A stretch of 64,000 bases of DNA from Bryopsis sp. KO-2023 (Eukaryota; Chlorophyta; Ulvophyceae; Bryopsidales; Bryopsidaceae). The notes under the pieces were generated by a model. The model saw only the letters and a program-made list of their open reading frames with translations. It was not told the origin of the DNA and searched no databases. The DNA lies in the NCBI GenBank assembly GCA_030272585.1, contig BSYQ01000006.1, forward strand, positions 4,427,001-4,491,000, written 5' to 3'. This document shows positions 50,208 through 61,977 of the stretch, in pieces (position 1 is the stretch's first letter; each line of letters begins with the position of its first letter). The position numbers and the translations under genes are program-made.

Positions 50208-51206
50208 TCACATTTCTGGATCCCCCTGAACTTCCAGGAGGTTTCCTTTTCTTTCCTTCTGGTCCACTGTCTCCGCCTGGCTCATTGACGACCCAATCCC
50301 CATCGTAGTCCGTTCTGCATCGTCTTCGGCTGCCTCGAATTTTCTCAGGGGGCCCACGGTCCGCTTGGCCTTTAAATACACTCCCCGAGTATAATCCGCC
50401 CCCAACTTGAAACCCAAGGCGCAGAGTTTGCAGGTTTCCGAGTGTAGCACCATTGGTGGCCCTGTTTCAGCTGGTACCCACATTCTCCGCCAGTCTCGTT
50501 TTTCCTCATCGACTTCCAGACTGATACTCAGCCACACCCGATCCCGACACCCGATATTCGAGCACACCCAGTGCCGTTGGCAGTCTTCTCCGGTCGGCTG
50601 ACAGTTGCTGCTCGGGGTGCGACAAAACACGCAAGTGTGTTTTTCCCCCTCTTCGTGCTTCACTTCTCCGCTTGGTTTTCCCGACATGGACTCTACCATA
50701 CTCTTCAACAAGTCTACCTGGCCCTTGAGCTGTTGGTTCCGCATTTGCTCTTCCCGCAGCTTGTCTTCGACCCCGTCGAGCTTGTGGCGCATTTCCTCAT
50801 CTGCCCCCTCCATCAGCAGCTTTTCCGCCTCTCTTTTCGCCGCGTCCGCTGAAGTTTCCGCCATCGCCAATTTTACGCTGAGGTCCTCATTTTCCGCCAA
50901 ATATTTCGCCCGGTCGTCGAGCAACCGAGTGCGTTCAGCCTCCCAGCTATCTCTTTCCGCCTGAAATCCCCCTTCTTCTTCCAGCTCGCCGATCTTTTGC
51001 TTGAGTTGTTCTTTTTCCTCCTCCAGCTTTGCCATTTTTTCCAGGGCCTCCTGCTCATCTCTTTCTTGGATTCTTTCCAGTTTGGTTCCTTCCTTCAGGT
51101 ACTCCTCCAGCATTTTGTTGATCCTTTCCGACACTCCCTCGATCGCTCCAGCATTCTTTTTAATCTCCTCCAACAGTGCTTTGACTCCTCCACCAAACTC
51201 AACCAT
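50208..51206 (-). CDS. Element B third ORF: coiled-coil protein with Cys/His motif
   Basis: 332 residues from ATG at 51206; the frame is open farther upstream to 51353 and overlaps the end of pol. Residues 1-215 are almost continuous coiled coil (ALEKMAKLEEEKEQLKQKIG, KYLAENEDLSVKLAMAE). Then comes CVFC, 13 residues, CQRHWVC: C-x2-C-x13-C-x2-H-x2-C, followed by GCRDRVWLSI and a second pair CKLC. The order and motif match the third ORF of element A, although the rest of the sequence is quite different. It has no signal peptide or membrane segment. Function unknown. Confidence 0.7.
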   Translation of the reverse strand: MVEFGGGVKALLEEIKKNAGAIEGVSERINKMLEEYLKEGTKLERIQERDEQEALEKMAKLEEEKEQLKQKIGELEEEGGFQAERDSWEAERTRLLDDRAKYLAENEDLSVKLAMAETSADAAKREAEKLLMEGADEEMRHKLDGVEDKLREEQMRNQQLKGQVDLLKSMVESMSGKPSGEVKHEEGEKHTCVFCRTPSSNCQPTGEDCQRHWVCSNIGCRDRVWLSISLEVDEEKRDWRRMWVPAETGPPMVLHSETCKLCALGFKLGADYTRGVYLKAKRTVGPLRKFEAAEDDAERTTMGIGSSMSQAETVDQKERKGNLLEVQGDPEM

Positions 51207-51300
51207 GTTGTCTGCTTTCTTTTTCTTTTTCGAACTCCAAACTGTCTCTCGCACACTCTCGCACTCGCACACACTCAACCCGAACTCAGGAAAACAGGAG

Positions 51301-52727
51301 CTAGTCCATGGAAGATTTTTGACGTAAATACTCCTGCAGCACTTGCTGCGCATTACCCAAGTGATGTGACGGGAGCCACTGGTCCTCTTCCGATCCGTAT
51401 CCTTCCCAGGAAACCAAGTACTCTGTCACATTCTTCTTTTTCCGCCGTTTGGTTCGATGTGTCTTGATCTTTTCGACGATATATTCCTCGACTCCTTCCA
51501 ACACCACTGGATCTGGAGGTGGAGAAATAGCCCTGGCTGGAAACTCTTCTGATCCATCTTCAAATGCTTTTAGCTTGGAAACATGAAAAACATCATGTAT
51601 TTTCCAGTGATTAGGAAGTTCCAACCTGTAAGTTACTGATGTCACAATATCAATAATTCTAAAAGGTCCACAAAACTTAGATACCAACTTCCGGCCCATC
51701 ATTGGCGGTAAAGGTAAATCAGCTGTCGATAAAAAGACATACTGATTTAATGCAAAACTTGCATCCCTCCGCCCTCGGTTTGCGACAGCCCTCTGTCGCT
51801 GTTGGCTTTTCAAAATCGCTTTCCGAGCCAGCTGTAAACTTTTAGCCCAAACTGTCCACCATTCATCTGAAACTGGACCTGAGTCTAACAAATCCTGAGG
51901 GGATCTGGGATGTTGCCCATAAACCAAATAAAAAGGTGTAAAACCTGTTGATGAGTGAACGGATGAGTTATAAGCAAACTCAGCCGCCACTAATTTAGTG
52001 TCCCAATCACCCCCTATGGTCGAAATATAAATTCGCAACATGTCTCCGACTACTCGATTTGCCCTTTCAGTCATTCCATCAGTTTCAGGGTGATATCCCG
52101 ATGACATGGCTAAACGAGTTCCCGCTAATTCCCACAGTTTTCGCCAAAACTGGCCTGTAAAACGAGTATCTCGATCGGAAATAATAGCCTCTGGCAACCC
52201 ATGATGTCTGAAAATTGTATCAAAGAAAATTTCAGCTACCCCACTAGCTGTAACTGCAGTAGTGGTGGCTACCAAGTGGATCATTCGACTAAAACGGTCG
52301 ACCATAACCACTAAATAATCATGACCCTTTTGTGTCATAGGTAAAGGTCCCACAAAATCTAAACAAACTTCTTTCCAGCGTTCGTCTGGAACTGGAATTG
52401 GCTGATATAACCCCAATGGTTTTTGAGTGCTAGACTTGTTTTTCTGACAACCAACACAAGTCCTAACATATCGTTCGACATCCTCAGTGCATCTAGGCCA
52501 ATAATATCTTTTTCGAACATTTGCGACAGTCTTGTGTCTCCCAAAATGTCCAGCCTGATCGTGACATTCAGCCAACACTGTTTGTCTAATTTCTTTGTCC
52601 TTTGGAATATACCAAAACCATTTGTCTTTCAGACTATACCACAATTTTGTGCCATCCCACCTATAACGCGGATCTTTTTCACCAGCTTCCCAATTAGCTA
52701 TAACTTCTCTGCAATGTTCATCCCCTT
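51301..52727 (-). mobile_element. Element B: integrase and chromodomain part
   Basis: The minus-strand frame shows the integrase zinc-binding region (HDQAGHFGRHKTVANVRKRY, CVGCQKNK), core (EVCLDFVGPLPMTQKGHDYL, IISDRDTRFTGQFW, SSGYHPETDGMTERANR), the C-terminal module (FCGPFRIIDIVTSVTYRLEL, WKIHDVFHVSKLKAF) and a chromodomain (YLVSWEGYGSEEDQW). Upstream parts are cut off by the insertion of element F at 52728. The open frame continuing into F is chance read-through of its LTR repeats. Confidence 0.85.
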
Positions 52728-53354
52728 TGTAACGGTTGGTTATCGCAGCACTCGAGCTGGAACTACAAGAGTAGTTGCCATGCTTCCTGCAGCTGAAAAA
52801 GGGAAGGTTGCAAGAGTGCAACGTGTAGGAGCAGCGTGCGAGAGTGCGGCGTGTAGGAGTGCAGCGTGCAGCGGTGCAGCGGTGCAGCGTGCAGCGGTGG
52901 ATGCAGCGTGCAGCAGTGCAGAGGTGCAGCGGTGCAGCGGTGTAGAGGTGCAGAGGTGCAGAGGTGCAAAGGTGCAGAGGTGCAGAGGTGCAGTAGTGCG
53001 ACACCCTTGGAGTCACGACTACAACCAAGCTCGATGGAGTTTGATGGATGATGATGTGGCAGCCATCAAAGTCGAGTTGTCAATTGGACGTGTGAGTTCT
53101 CGTGGAATAGGGGCACGTTCACAGTTGAGGTGGCAAGGAGATGTGTGAATTCCTAGTGAATAGTGACACGTCGACAGGAACAAGGGTTTGATGCGCTGTG
53201 GCGCTAGGGTATAAGAGTGTGGAAGGAAAAGGTCGTTGTATCTTCTTTATAACTTTATTCGTGTAAGGAAGTTCTATCTAACGAGACGCTTGAGGAAGGC
53301 ACTCGTCCTCCTCTAGGAGGGCGAGGGGACCTTGAAAAAAGTAGCCTCGTTTCA
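52728..53354 (+). repeat. Element F LTR, copy 1
   Basis: 627 bp from TGTAACGG to GTTTCA. It holds a GTGCAGCG/GTGCAGAGG minisatellite at about 52857-52996 and a TATA-like GGGTATAAGAGTG at 53208. Confidence 0.9.
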
Positions 53355-53355
53355 T

Positions 53356-53367
53356 TGGTTTCGGAGC
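53356..53367 (+). other. Primer-binding site of element F, copy 1
   Basis: TGGTTTCGGAGC, one base after the LTR end. Confidence 0.85.
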
Positions 53368-53589
53368 GAAGGCGCAATAAGTGTTACTTATTGTGCGACC
53401 CTGTGTGGCAAAGTGGAGTAAGGGGTCTAAGAGCAGCGCTAATGGTGCGACCACAAGAGCAGAACGCGAGCAGCTATGGAAGCTACTGAAGTATGGACTA
53501 CGGAGACGCTGGAGAAGAGCAGCGTTGCAAAGAAAAGAGGTTACCCACCACTGTCGACCCTTTGGACTAGGGTGGGGAAAGCGATCTGA

Positions 53590-54060
53590 GTGGTGATGGT
53601 GGTGCCAGCGAAAGCGTGCTTTGAAGAAGCCTTGAAAAGGTGATCGCCAGCGAGGACGACAAAGAAGACGACCCGCGCAAGCGTACTTTAAAGAAGCCTT
53701 GAAAAGGTGATCGCCAGCGAGGACGACCAAGAAGACGGCCCAGGGCCAGAAGTGTCGTCGTCGAACCAGGGCCAGCATTCTCGTCGTCGAACCAGGGACA
53801 GAAGTGTCGTCGCCGAACCTGTCTCTGACTACTGGTGTTCGAGTTTCTTGAAAAGAATGGACCAAACCTGCACTACGTGAAAGTGACGAATGAGCATGAC
53901 AGCGCAAGTTCGTGGAAGCCCAACAGTGTGACCTTCCAAGAGAGTCGCAGGTCGTGAGGAACGACTGCGCAGTGTGAGCCAGCAGCTTTCGTTTCACCAG
54001 CAGCAACTGGAGCCGAGTGTGAGCCAGCAGTTTTCGTTTCACGAGCAACAACTGCAGCCT
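53590..54060 (+). repeat. Short tandem duplications in element F internal region
   Basis: Several duplicated blocks occur: AAGCCTTGAAAAGGTGATCG at about 53630 and 53694, GTCGTCGAACCAGGG at about 53758 and 53785, and GTGAGCCAGCAG followed by TTTCGTTTCA at about 53976 and 54020. They recur in the second F copy. Confidence 0.7.
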
Positions 54061-57000
54061 GCGTGGTTTGGGGGCTGAGGTCGTACCATGACTAGTCGTC
54101 AGCGACGACCCCCCTTTTCTGACAGCAAACGACTGCAAGTGACTGGCTCGCCCAAGTCGTGTGGGTCGCTAGAGAGCGCCCACTCAGTCGCTTGGATCAG
54201 CGCAAGGCTGACAAGCGAAAGATCTGCTAGGGTAACCTAAGATCTAAGGTTTTCCTCTTTGAGGATCCCGAAAAGGCAAACCCTGAAAGCAGCTGTTCAG
54301 GCTTCGCTTAAGGTTCAAAGAGGTCGTTAGACCCTCTGGAAGCACCTATTGGCTGGTCGCTATCGAGCGCCAGGTCAATGAGGCTTTGCTTGAGATCCAG
54401 AGAGGGAGTCGAACCCTCTTAAGCCACCTAACTGGCTCGTCGTTCTATTGTACAAGTCGAGGAGACTGTACACAACAGGGCAAACCTCCTTGGGAGGTGA
54501 GTTCGATATCGTTGGTGTTGAGAGTGCAGACGATTCTGCATGAAAACAAAGCGATTGTGGAGACACAAACGGAATCCCAATGAAGGGGATGCAGCGAATG
54601 TTACATGCAGCACATTGCAATTTCATTGCAATTACAGCAGATGCAGATGTTGCGATGGAAGCGCAACGACGGAAGAAAGTGGCAGGCGTAAGCCTCGCCT
54701 CGGACGCGAAAAGACGGAGTTACAGAAGGCGTTTGGACACTGACAAGAGTGCAACGCCCTGAGAACACAGGCGCAACATTATCACGAGTGATAAAAGTTG
54801 CAGCGCATTGAAACAGCATTTTGCAGGAAGTGCGCAAAATGCAGGACGAATCGACACAGAAAATTCGATCGAATGTTGATCGAACAGTTGCAGCGCGACG
54901 CCGCAGTTGCTACTGATAGCCTGACGGTTGATTGCATGGCGATGGAGCAAAAGGATTGTCGAAATAGTTCGATTGAACTAGACAGCTACTCAGAGGCAGC
55001 GACAAGTCTTCTATTGTGCTATGTTTCGAAGATCACTGAACTGAGCCACACCACTCGAAGGTGGAATGTGCAGTCGACTGTGTTGATGCTAAGTGAGCGC
55101 TTTTGGCAAAGACTTGAGCAGCTTGTGCGTGGAGAAACGAATCTCACGCGCACCATTGATGGAAAGTGACCCAAGTGCAAAAGCGAACTGCATCAGACTG
55201 CGTCAGTTGGGAGTGACACAAGCACAAAGGCAAACTGCAGAAGACTATGCAAGTTTGGATTTCGACCTCTGAGGAGAGAAGTGTGACCAGGCGCCAAGCA
55301 AAACACGCCGCATCACCTGCAAGTGATGCCGGGCTGATAAGCCAAGCAACAGCAGCGTGAGAGTTTTGATGAGACGATTCTCAGAGAGGGTGAGAAGCGT
55401 GACTGCAAGGAATGCAGTCGTCAAGGTGTTACAGTTGGAGGCATTGCCGCAACTGGCACAAATGAGGGCAGCAAAGACAAGAGAGCCCCAACGAATGTTG
55501 CAATCAATTCGATTGTTAATGTTGCAGACATACATCGAAGTTGGCATCGACGACAACACAGTGAACGGAACAAGTGCGAATGATAAGAAAGTCAATGATG
55601 AGACGGTGGTTGAGGTAGTGCACCAACACGCACGAGATAACCTCTGGAACGAGGATGCTGTTGAAGCACTGTGTGTGTGATACCCACTGGGATCAAGAGT
55701 GCGATCAAGAATGGATGTTACCTCGGGTGCATCTGGGGATACCACAACGAATTCATAATGACTGCAGCATCTACTGCCAGCAGATTTCGCAGTTCGAACT
55801 GAGTTGAACATGCCGCAGCCATGACGTGTTGTTTGCATGGACACATGAAACAATACATCAATGTGTATCACATTGATTGTAACATACATTGGAGTGTATG
55901 ATATGGCAAATATTGTAACGAATGCCAAGGCAAATATCAGAGTTACTGATGTGGAGAAGATCACATCGAAATGCTGAGTCAATACCATCTACACTTGCAC
56001 AAGAGGATGCACATCAAGTGGAAGAAGATCATTATTACTCAAGGAGACATGCAACAAATGCCACAGGAGCTGTTGAGTAATAATTCTGAGTGTGCTACAA
56101 AGCAAAGAATGATCTTCCCTCGGAGATGTTGCTGCAATACAAGAGTTGCAGCAAGAGAGCACCAATTGGATGCAAAGTGACTCATGTTTATCCAGCAGTA
56201 GGAGTCAGAGGACATGACTTGCTGATGCTGAACCTCTTCTTCAAGAGTTTGAGATGAGTTTGGTGGTATTGTCATCAGATTGAATGAATGCATTGGTCTT
56301 TTCGAAATTCGATGCAGAAAATGGACAGATTTTTATAAAGCAAGGCAGAGAATTTGTTTCTCTTTTTGCATTTGATTATACTCACAGATATGGGAAGAAA
56401 GAGATACCTTTTCACCACTTGCTGAAAATTTTGGACAGCAACTACATTTCTGAATTAATAGTTTATGAACTGAGAAGAAAAGAAGTGATCAGGGTATTAA
56501 TCTTTTTCATGCATTTATTTCATTTGAGAAAAGTCATGATCTGATTAGTGATGGAAAGTTCAGGAGAAAAATGATTTTCTTTTGAAGGTTTCGGGTTATG
56601 TGAAAGATGTTTCAAGCAGGAATCTCTCTGTGGAATTTTCTGGCTTGATATTGTTGATAGTGGAACTGAAATATTGGAGTCCGATGTGGTGGAAAATGGT
56701 CAAGGATTTCTGAAGGCTTGTGTTGAGTGACAGCTCTGGAAAATACAAGGGTTGTGCATTGAAATCCAGTCAAGGACCATGATTTGGTGGATGCTATTAA
56801 GGAGGATCAAGTTTGTGCACCAGCGAAGGAGGGCTGAGGTTGACCTAAGAAAGGAAGGTCTCTTCAAGAAAATGAAGGGCACATGTCCCCACATCTGGAT
56901 GGGATAGAAAAGTCTATGAGGTGGAGAACGAGGATTGGAGAAACGATTGCGATCCGGCTGTTGTTTATGACAGAATGTTGTGAGACTTCTGGAGATACAA

Positions 57001-57878
57001 GAGGACATCAAGCTTGCGAATCAGTTGATTCGAATTTGTCTTTGCACCAGTGGTAGAAGGTTGCTTATCCTAAAGGCAACACCTCCGGTGGCAAATAAAC
57101 TGGAGGTGAAAGGAGTGGCTACAACAAGGCCAAGAATACCCCAGTTGACAAAGGAAAATGGTCAGAAAAATCGACAGTTCAAGGGACTTGTGAACTGCCG
57201 GCTCATGTTGATATGAGATGATGTATGAGGACCAACAGCTTGAGCAAGAGGCCAACTGGATCGCAGCCCAAGAATATATCGATGCCGTTTCTGCCAATGA
57301 CACAAAGAGATGATTGTATTCACGGTGGTGAGAGCAACCAGTGGCATCAAAGATTTCTGATGGTGAAGCAGCCAAAGGTTTATGGTGTCCACCTCAGAAC
57401 TTCTGAGTCAGAAGGACAAAAGAAGAAGATGCGAGCTTTGGTGCATTATGATGCAAGCTCAGGTTGCTGAAGTTGTCTTTTCACCCTTGCCGAGACTTAA
57501 GGCCCCAACACAGATGTGTGGAAAGAAGAGGGCATACTATGGATGGTCCAGCCCGGTGACAAATCAGGCTTGGCAAGCTGATGTTGTCTTGGTGTGGATC
57601 ATTGCTGCAACCTAGAAATTTCAGGAAAATTGCGAGTGCAAGAGAGTGAAAGCAACAACCGCTGAAGATGGATGGAGTGAGATTTATGTGGGAGGTATCC
57701 CAAGACATACTCAGTCCAGAGCTCAGTTTTGAGTTGCTAAGAGATCAACACATGGCATCTTTGGCTGATGTGCAGCCTGGACTGGTCCGGTGTTTGTGCC
57801 GCAGCCAGGATTTGCACCTGTTACTATGTGAAGAAGAGATCTTGAATGTGGAAACAAGAGCTGCACGCAAGCTGCAGC

Positions 57879-58110
57879 AAGGATTTGGACAAGGTGCTGA
57901 TGCAGCAACCAAGGCAAGAATTTGGACAAGGTGCTGATACGGCAACCAGAGCAAGGATTTGGACAAGGTGCTGATGCAGCAATCGACAACAAGGAGTTGG
58001 AAAAGAGAGGCTGATGCAGCAACCTATAGCACGGATTTGACTGAGGTGCTGATGCAGCAACCGACAACAAGGAGTTGGAAAAGAGGGGCTGATGCCACAG
58101 CCCACAACAA
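57879..58110 (+). repeat. Degenerate repeats of about 40 bp in element F
   Basis: Units contain GGATTTGGACAAGGTGCTGA and GATGCAGCAACC-type words, at least five times, alternating with ACAACAAGGAGTTGGAAAAG (twice). Confidence 0.75.
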
Positions 58111-60406
58111 AGGAGCATCAAGAGTTGCAGCCAAAAGCATTGGCTATGGAGTTCTATCAGAGAAACCCACTTTTATTGGTGGCAAGAATGCAACTGCATG
58201 CCGAGAGAGATGATACTATCGCGGACATGGAGCGACGCGAGAGCAATTACAGTAAAATACATATGATGAAACCCAGACCACTACGAGAGAAGTGCCTTGA
58301 GCCTCTCTCAAGACTAGTGGCGGGGTTGAAGAAAGGAATGGAGGACAGAGTTCCTGTGATACCGAGGAGAGAAGTGCCTTGGGCTACTCTCAGAACTTGT
58401 GGTGCAGCCGCGGAGAAAAAAAAGGGGTTGAGCGAGAGATCCCCCTAATGAATGAGAAAGTGCTCAGGCTAGGCCGCCTGTACCGAGTTTCGAGGAGTTG
58501 AGACAAGCAAGAACGCACTAAGAACAAGCGAGCCTTGGGCCACTTGTAACGCAATTGAGGGGGCAGAAAGAGCCATAGGCCATTTGTCACCAAGAAAAGG
58601 GAAGTGGGGATGGGTTCCCTCCCAATTCTGAACCAATTGCGAAGCTTAGGAAGAGCCATATGGGCCACCTAAGGTCAGTGCACGACTAGAGCCTTGAGCC
58701 ACCTGTAGAAGGTTTGAGGAGAGCCGACTCGACGGAGGGCCCCTCCAGATTTCAAGAATTATTTGTTACCTCCAAAACGCGGTCGAACATTTGTCGCCGC
58801 CTCTTGGCGAAACACCCATCAGACGTCAACGGCGCTTGGATATTATCCACACACACTTTAGCGTCTTAAACGGGTAGCTCCCGTAGTGTTACAGCCGTAC
58901 CGGTGTTTCACGTAGGGGTTGAGAAAATTTCCCCCATGACTTCAGAGTAGGAAGATTGCAAAGAGAGAAGAGCTATCTGGAGCTCCTCTTGTAGGCAATA
59001 TGGTGGTGTGAACTATATTTATAAAATATATGGGATTTGTCTTACATCCCGTGAGCTCAAGACTGAAGGAGCGCACGTACACCTTGTTTATCGCTTTGAC
59101 TGGCTGCAGGCCATTAGCAGCAAAGTGAATGGTGGATCACCATTGGTGATGTCAGATTTTCCCAAGCTCAGTGAAGATGTTCAAGAATACAACACTGTGA
59201 ATGCAACGATTGTGCTACAATCGATACGGAGAACGGAATTGGATTACCTTGGAAGACGAACATGCAAGGCTTGCATGTGCCTGGAGGTTCAGAGGAATGG
59301 CGAGATCCACTGCCACTGAAGTGAAGATTCCTCACTGAAGAATCACAAAAAGCTTCTACTCAATCTCCCTGAGTATATTGCTTCCTTATCTCCGTTGCAC
59401 AAGACGGCGGTGCAATGCCGTGAGTGTGGTTTGTTTCTGAACATTCCCTTCGATATTGATGATTGTTTATATCGTTCTGGTCACTCGTGGCAACATTGAT
59501 TGCCCCTCACTCAGTTTTGAATCCTATTGTTAGGCAAGGGACTGCCTAAAGCTGGTGGGGAGGGGGCTTTCAGCGGGTTTTTCAACACGAGTTCAATGTG
59601 GCAAGTGCATGGTTTGTTTTTGGGATATCAGCCTCAGGGCTGATGTCTTGAGCATCTGATGTTGAGTCTCACTTGGGACAGTGAGGCTTGATGACTGGAA
59701 AAAAGAACATATGATTTTGAGTTCCACTTGGAACAGTGGGACTTGATGAATGGGGAACGAGAGAGTATGGAATGAAAGAAAAGGGAAGGAAAAGAGTGGG
59801 AGTGAATATTTTATGGATGCCCACAGAAGGCAGCCAAATTTCTGAAGGAAAAAAAATGCTATGGAAATTTTCAGGCATTCATTTGGTGCCCCAATGAAGG
59901 GAGCACAAGTAAAAAACGAAAAAAAGAAAACATGAGAGCAACCCTCTGGATATTTTATTTTATTTTCAGGTGCCTCGTTGGTGGGAGCACATAATTCCAG
60001 AGAGGGAAGAATAGTGGACAGAGTTGGTTAATTTTCTGGTAGCCCTTGAGGGCAATGGAACCAACTGGATGTTTCTATTGAAGTGCTGAGAATCGAATCA
60101 GTTCGTTGACATGAAACTGATTCAAATGAATGTTTCGGATATCTCGAACTTTGTTGGAGGTTAGAACATATTGTGGAGAACAATATGGTTCTCTGAACAT
60201 TGCTTCTGATGTTCTTGAAGTATCAAGAGGTTGTCAAAATTCGACAGCAGTGGAACATGTTGTAATAAGCGTGGATTAAGGAGAGTACATCGCAGAAATT
60301 CTGGAGTGCGATGGAAGTGCAGAAATTCTGGAGTATTGAAGTGCAAGAATTCTGGATTCTGGAAATGCAAAAATTCTGGAGAATGGAAGTGCAGAAATTA
60401 TGGAGA

Positions 60407-60526
60407 AAGCTTGATGATGGAGACTGCATTGCAGAAATTCTGGAGAAAGCTTGATGATGGAGACTGCATTGCAGAAATTCTGGAGAAAGCTTGATGATGG
60501 AGACTGCATTGCAGAAATTCTGGAGT
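60407..60526 (+). repeat. 40-bp tandem repeat, three copies, in element F
   Basis: AAAGCTTGATGATGGAGACT followed by GCATTGCAGAAATTCTGGAG is repeated three times with a period of 40 and practically no variation. Related GCAGAAATTCTGGAG words extend upstream to about 60290. Confidence 0.9.
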
Positions 60527-60746
60527 GCAATCGAGGTGAAGAAACTTGCAGCTCGGGAAAGCAAACAGCGGGACTCCATAAAAGCTTATGCGCTGTCGAA
60601 TCAAGAGATCAGAAGCCAAGGAATTAAGTGAAGCTGGAATGTGACAAACTGGAGAGTCTCTAGTGGAGACAAATCAGGCTGCAGCATAGTGCAGCAGCAG
60701 CAATCCATGGGAGTCTCAAGTGATGATAAACGAGGTTGCGTTAGAT

Positions 60747-60750
<4 letters not shown>

Positions 60751-60789
<39 letters not shown>
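60751..60789 (+). repeat. (CAG)13 microsatellite
   Basis: Thirteen uninterrupted CAG units in the element F internal region. Confidence 0.95.
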
Positions 60790-60792
<3 letters not shown>

Positions 60793-61337
60793 TCCAAATA
60801 TTGCAAGAAGAGGAGCTCTGGAAACTCAGGAGCAGAGAAAGGATATTTCAGTGTGCGGAAGAGAGATTTGAAAGAAATAAAATAAAAAAAGAATGCTGAT
60901 TTTTCAAAAGATTATTCAGTGACTTGGAGGTGAATGAATGGTTCAAAGAAAGAGCATGATTAGTTGTCCTTTCACCTGGTTTGAGAAAAGATATATATGA
61001 GCAAAGGAAAACATTGGTGGAATACTTGATGGACAGAAGTATATTTTTGGAGTGATACAAGATGATTTTCTGAATGTTAAAGGATTTTCTTTTCAGCCAG
61101 ATGTTTTTCATTTTCATTTTCAGTTTGAAATAGAGAGATGATTTTCTCGATTTTATGGACAAAGCGAAAGAAAATATTATGCCAGTCTCGTACTCTTTTC
61201 GTGTTTGGACACTGAAAGATATTCTGATTTGGATTGTGAGATGCCTTATGGATTGTGATACTTTATGCAACGGGTTTTATTTGAGACATGCTCTCCACGG
61301 CAGTGTTGGAACTTACTGCCAACCTGGTGGGGAGGAA

Positions 61338-61964
61338 TGTAACGGTTGGTTATCGCAGCACTCGAGCTGGAACTACAAGAGTAGTTGCCATGCTTCCTGC
61401 AGCTGAAAAAGGGAAGGTTGCAAGAGTGCAACGTGTAGGAGCAGCGTGCGAGAGTGCGGCGTGTAGGAGTGCAGCGTGCAGCGGTGCAGCGGTGCAGCGT
61501 GCAGCGGTGGATGCAGCGTGCAGCAGTGCAGAGGTGCAGCGGTGCAGCGGTGTAGAGGTGCAGAGGTGCAGAGGTGCAAAGGTGCAGAGGTGCAGAGGTG
61601 CAGTAGTGCGACACCCTTGGAGTCACGACTACAACCAAGCTCGATGGAGTTTGATGGATGATGATGTGGCAGCCATCAAAGTCGAGTTGTCAATTGGACG
61701 TGTGAGTTCTCGTGGAATAGGGGCACGTTCACAGTTGAGGTGGCAAGGAGATGTGTGAATTCCTAGTGAATAGTGACACGTCGACAGGAACAAGGGTTTG
61801 ATGCGCTGTGGCGCTAGGGTATAAGAGTGTGGAAGGAAAAGGTCGTTGTATCTTCTTTATAACTTTATTCGTGTAAGGAAGTTCTATCTAACGAGACGCT
61901 TGAGGAAGGCACTCGTCCTCCTCTAGGAGGGCGAGGGGACCTTGAAAAAAGTAGCCTCGTTTCA
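61338..61964 (+). repeat. Element F LTR, copy 2
   Basis: Appears identical to 52728-53354, including the minisatellite. Confidence 0.92.
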
Positions 61965-61965
61965 T

Positions 61966-61977
61966 TGGTTTCGGAGC
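61966..61977 (+). other. Primer-binding site of element F, copy 2
   Basis: TGGTTTCGGAGC follows the second LTR. Internal sequence, not flanking host DNA, continues after it, showing a tandem head-to-tail arrangement. Confidence 0.88.

Noticed and set aside
52728-53028. Continuation of the element B integrase frame into 52728-53028
   Set aside because: This part is the antisense of the element F LTR minisatellite; the reading frame is open by chance.
54395-54425. B-box-like GGGTTCGACTCCC on minus in element F
   Set aside because: No A box or tRNA-like folding at the proper distance; the segment is part of a degenerate duplication of about 90 bp at 54280-54440.
60407-60526. CRISPR-like array
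   Set aside because: The 40-bp units are directly adjacent without spacers, so this is an ordinary tandem repeat in a retroelement of a eukaryotic genome.
60601-60792. Poly-leucine frame on minus
   Set aside because: Antisense translation of the (CAG)13 microsatellite.
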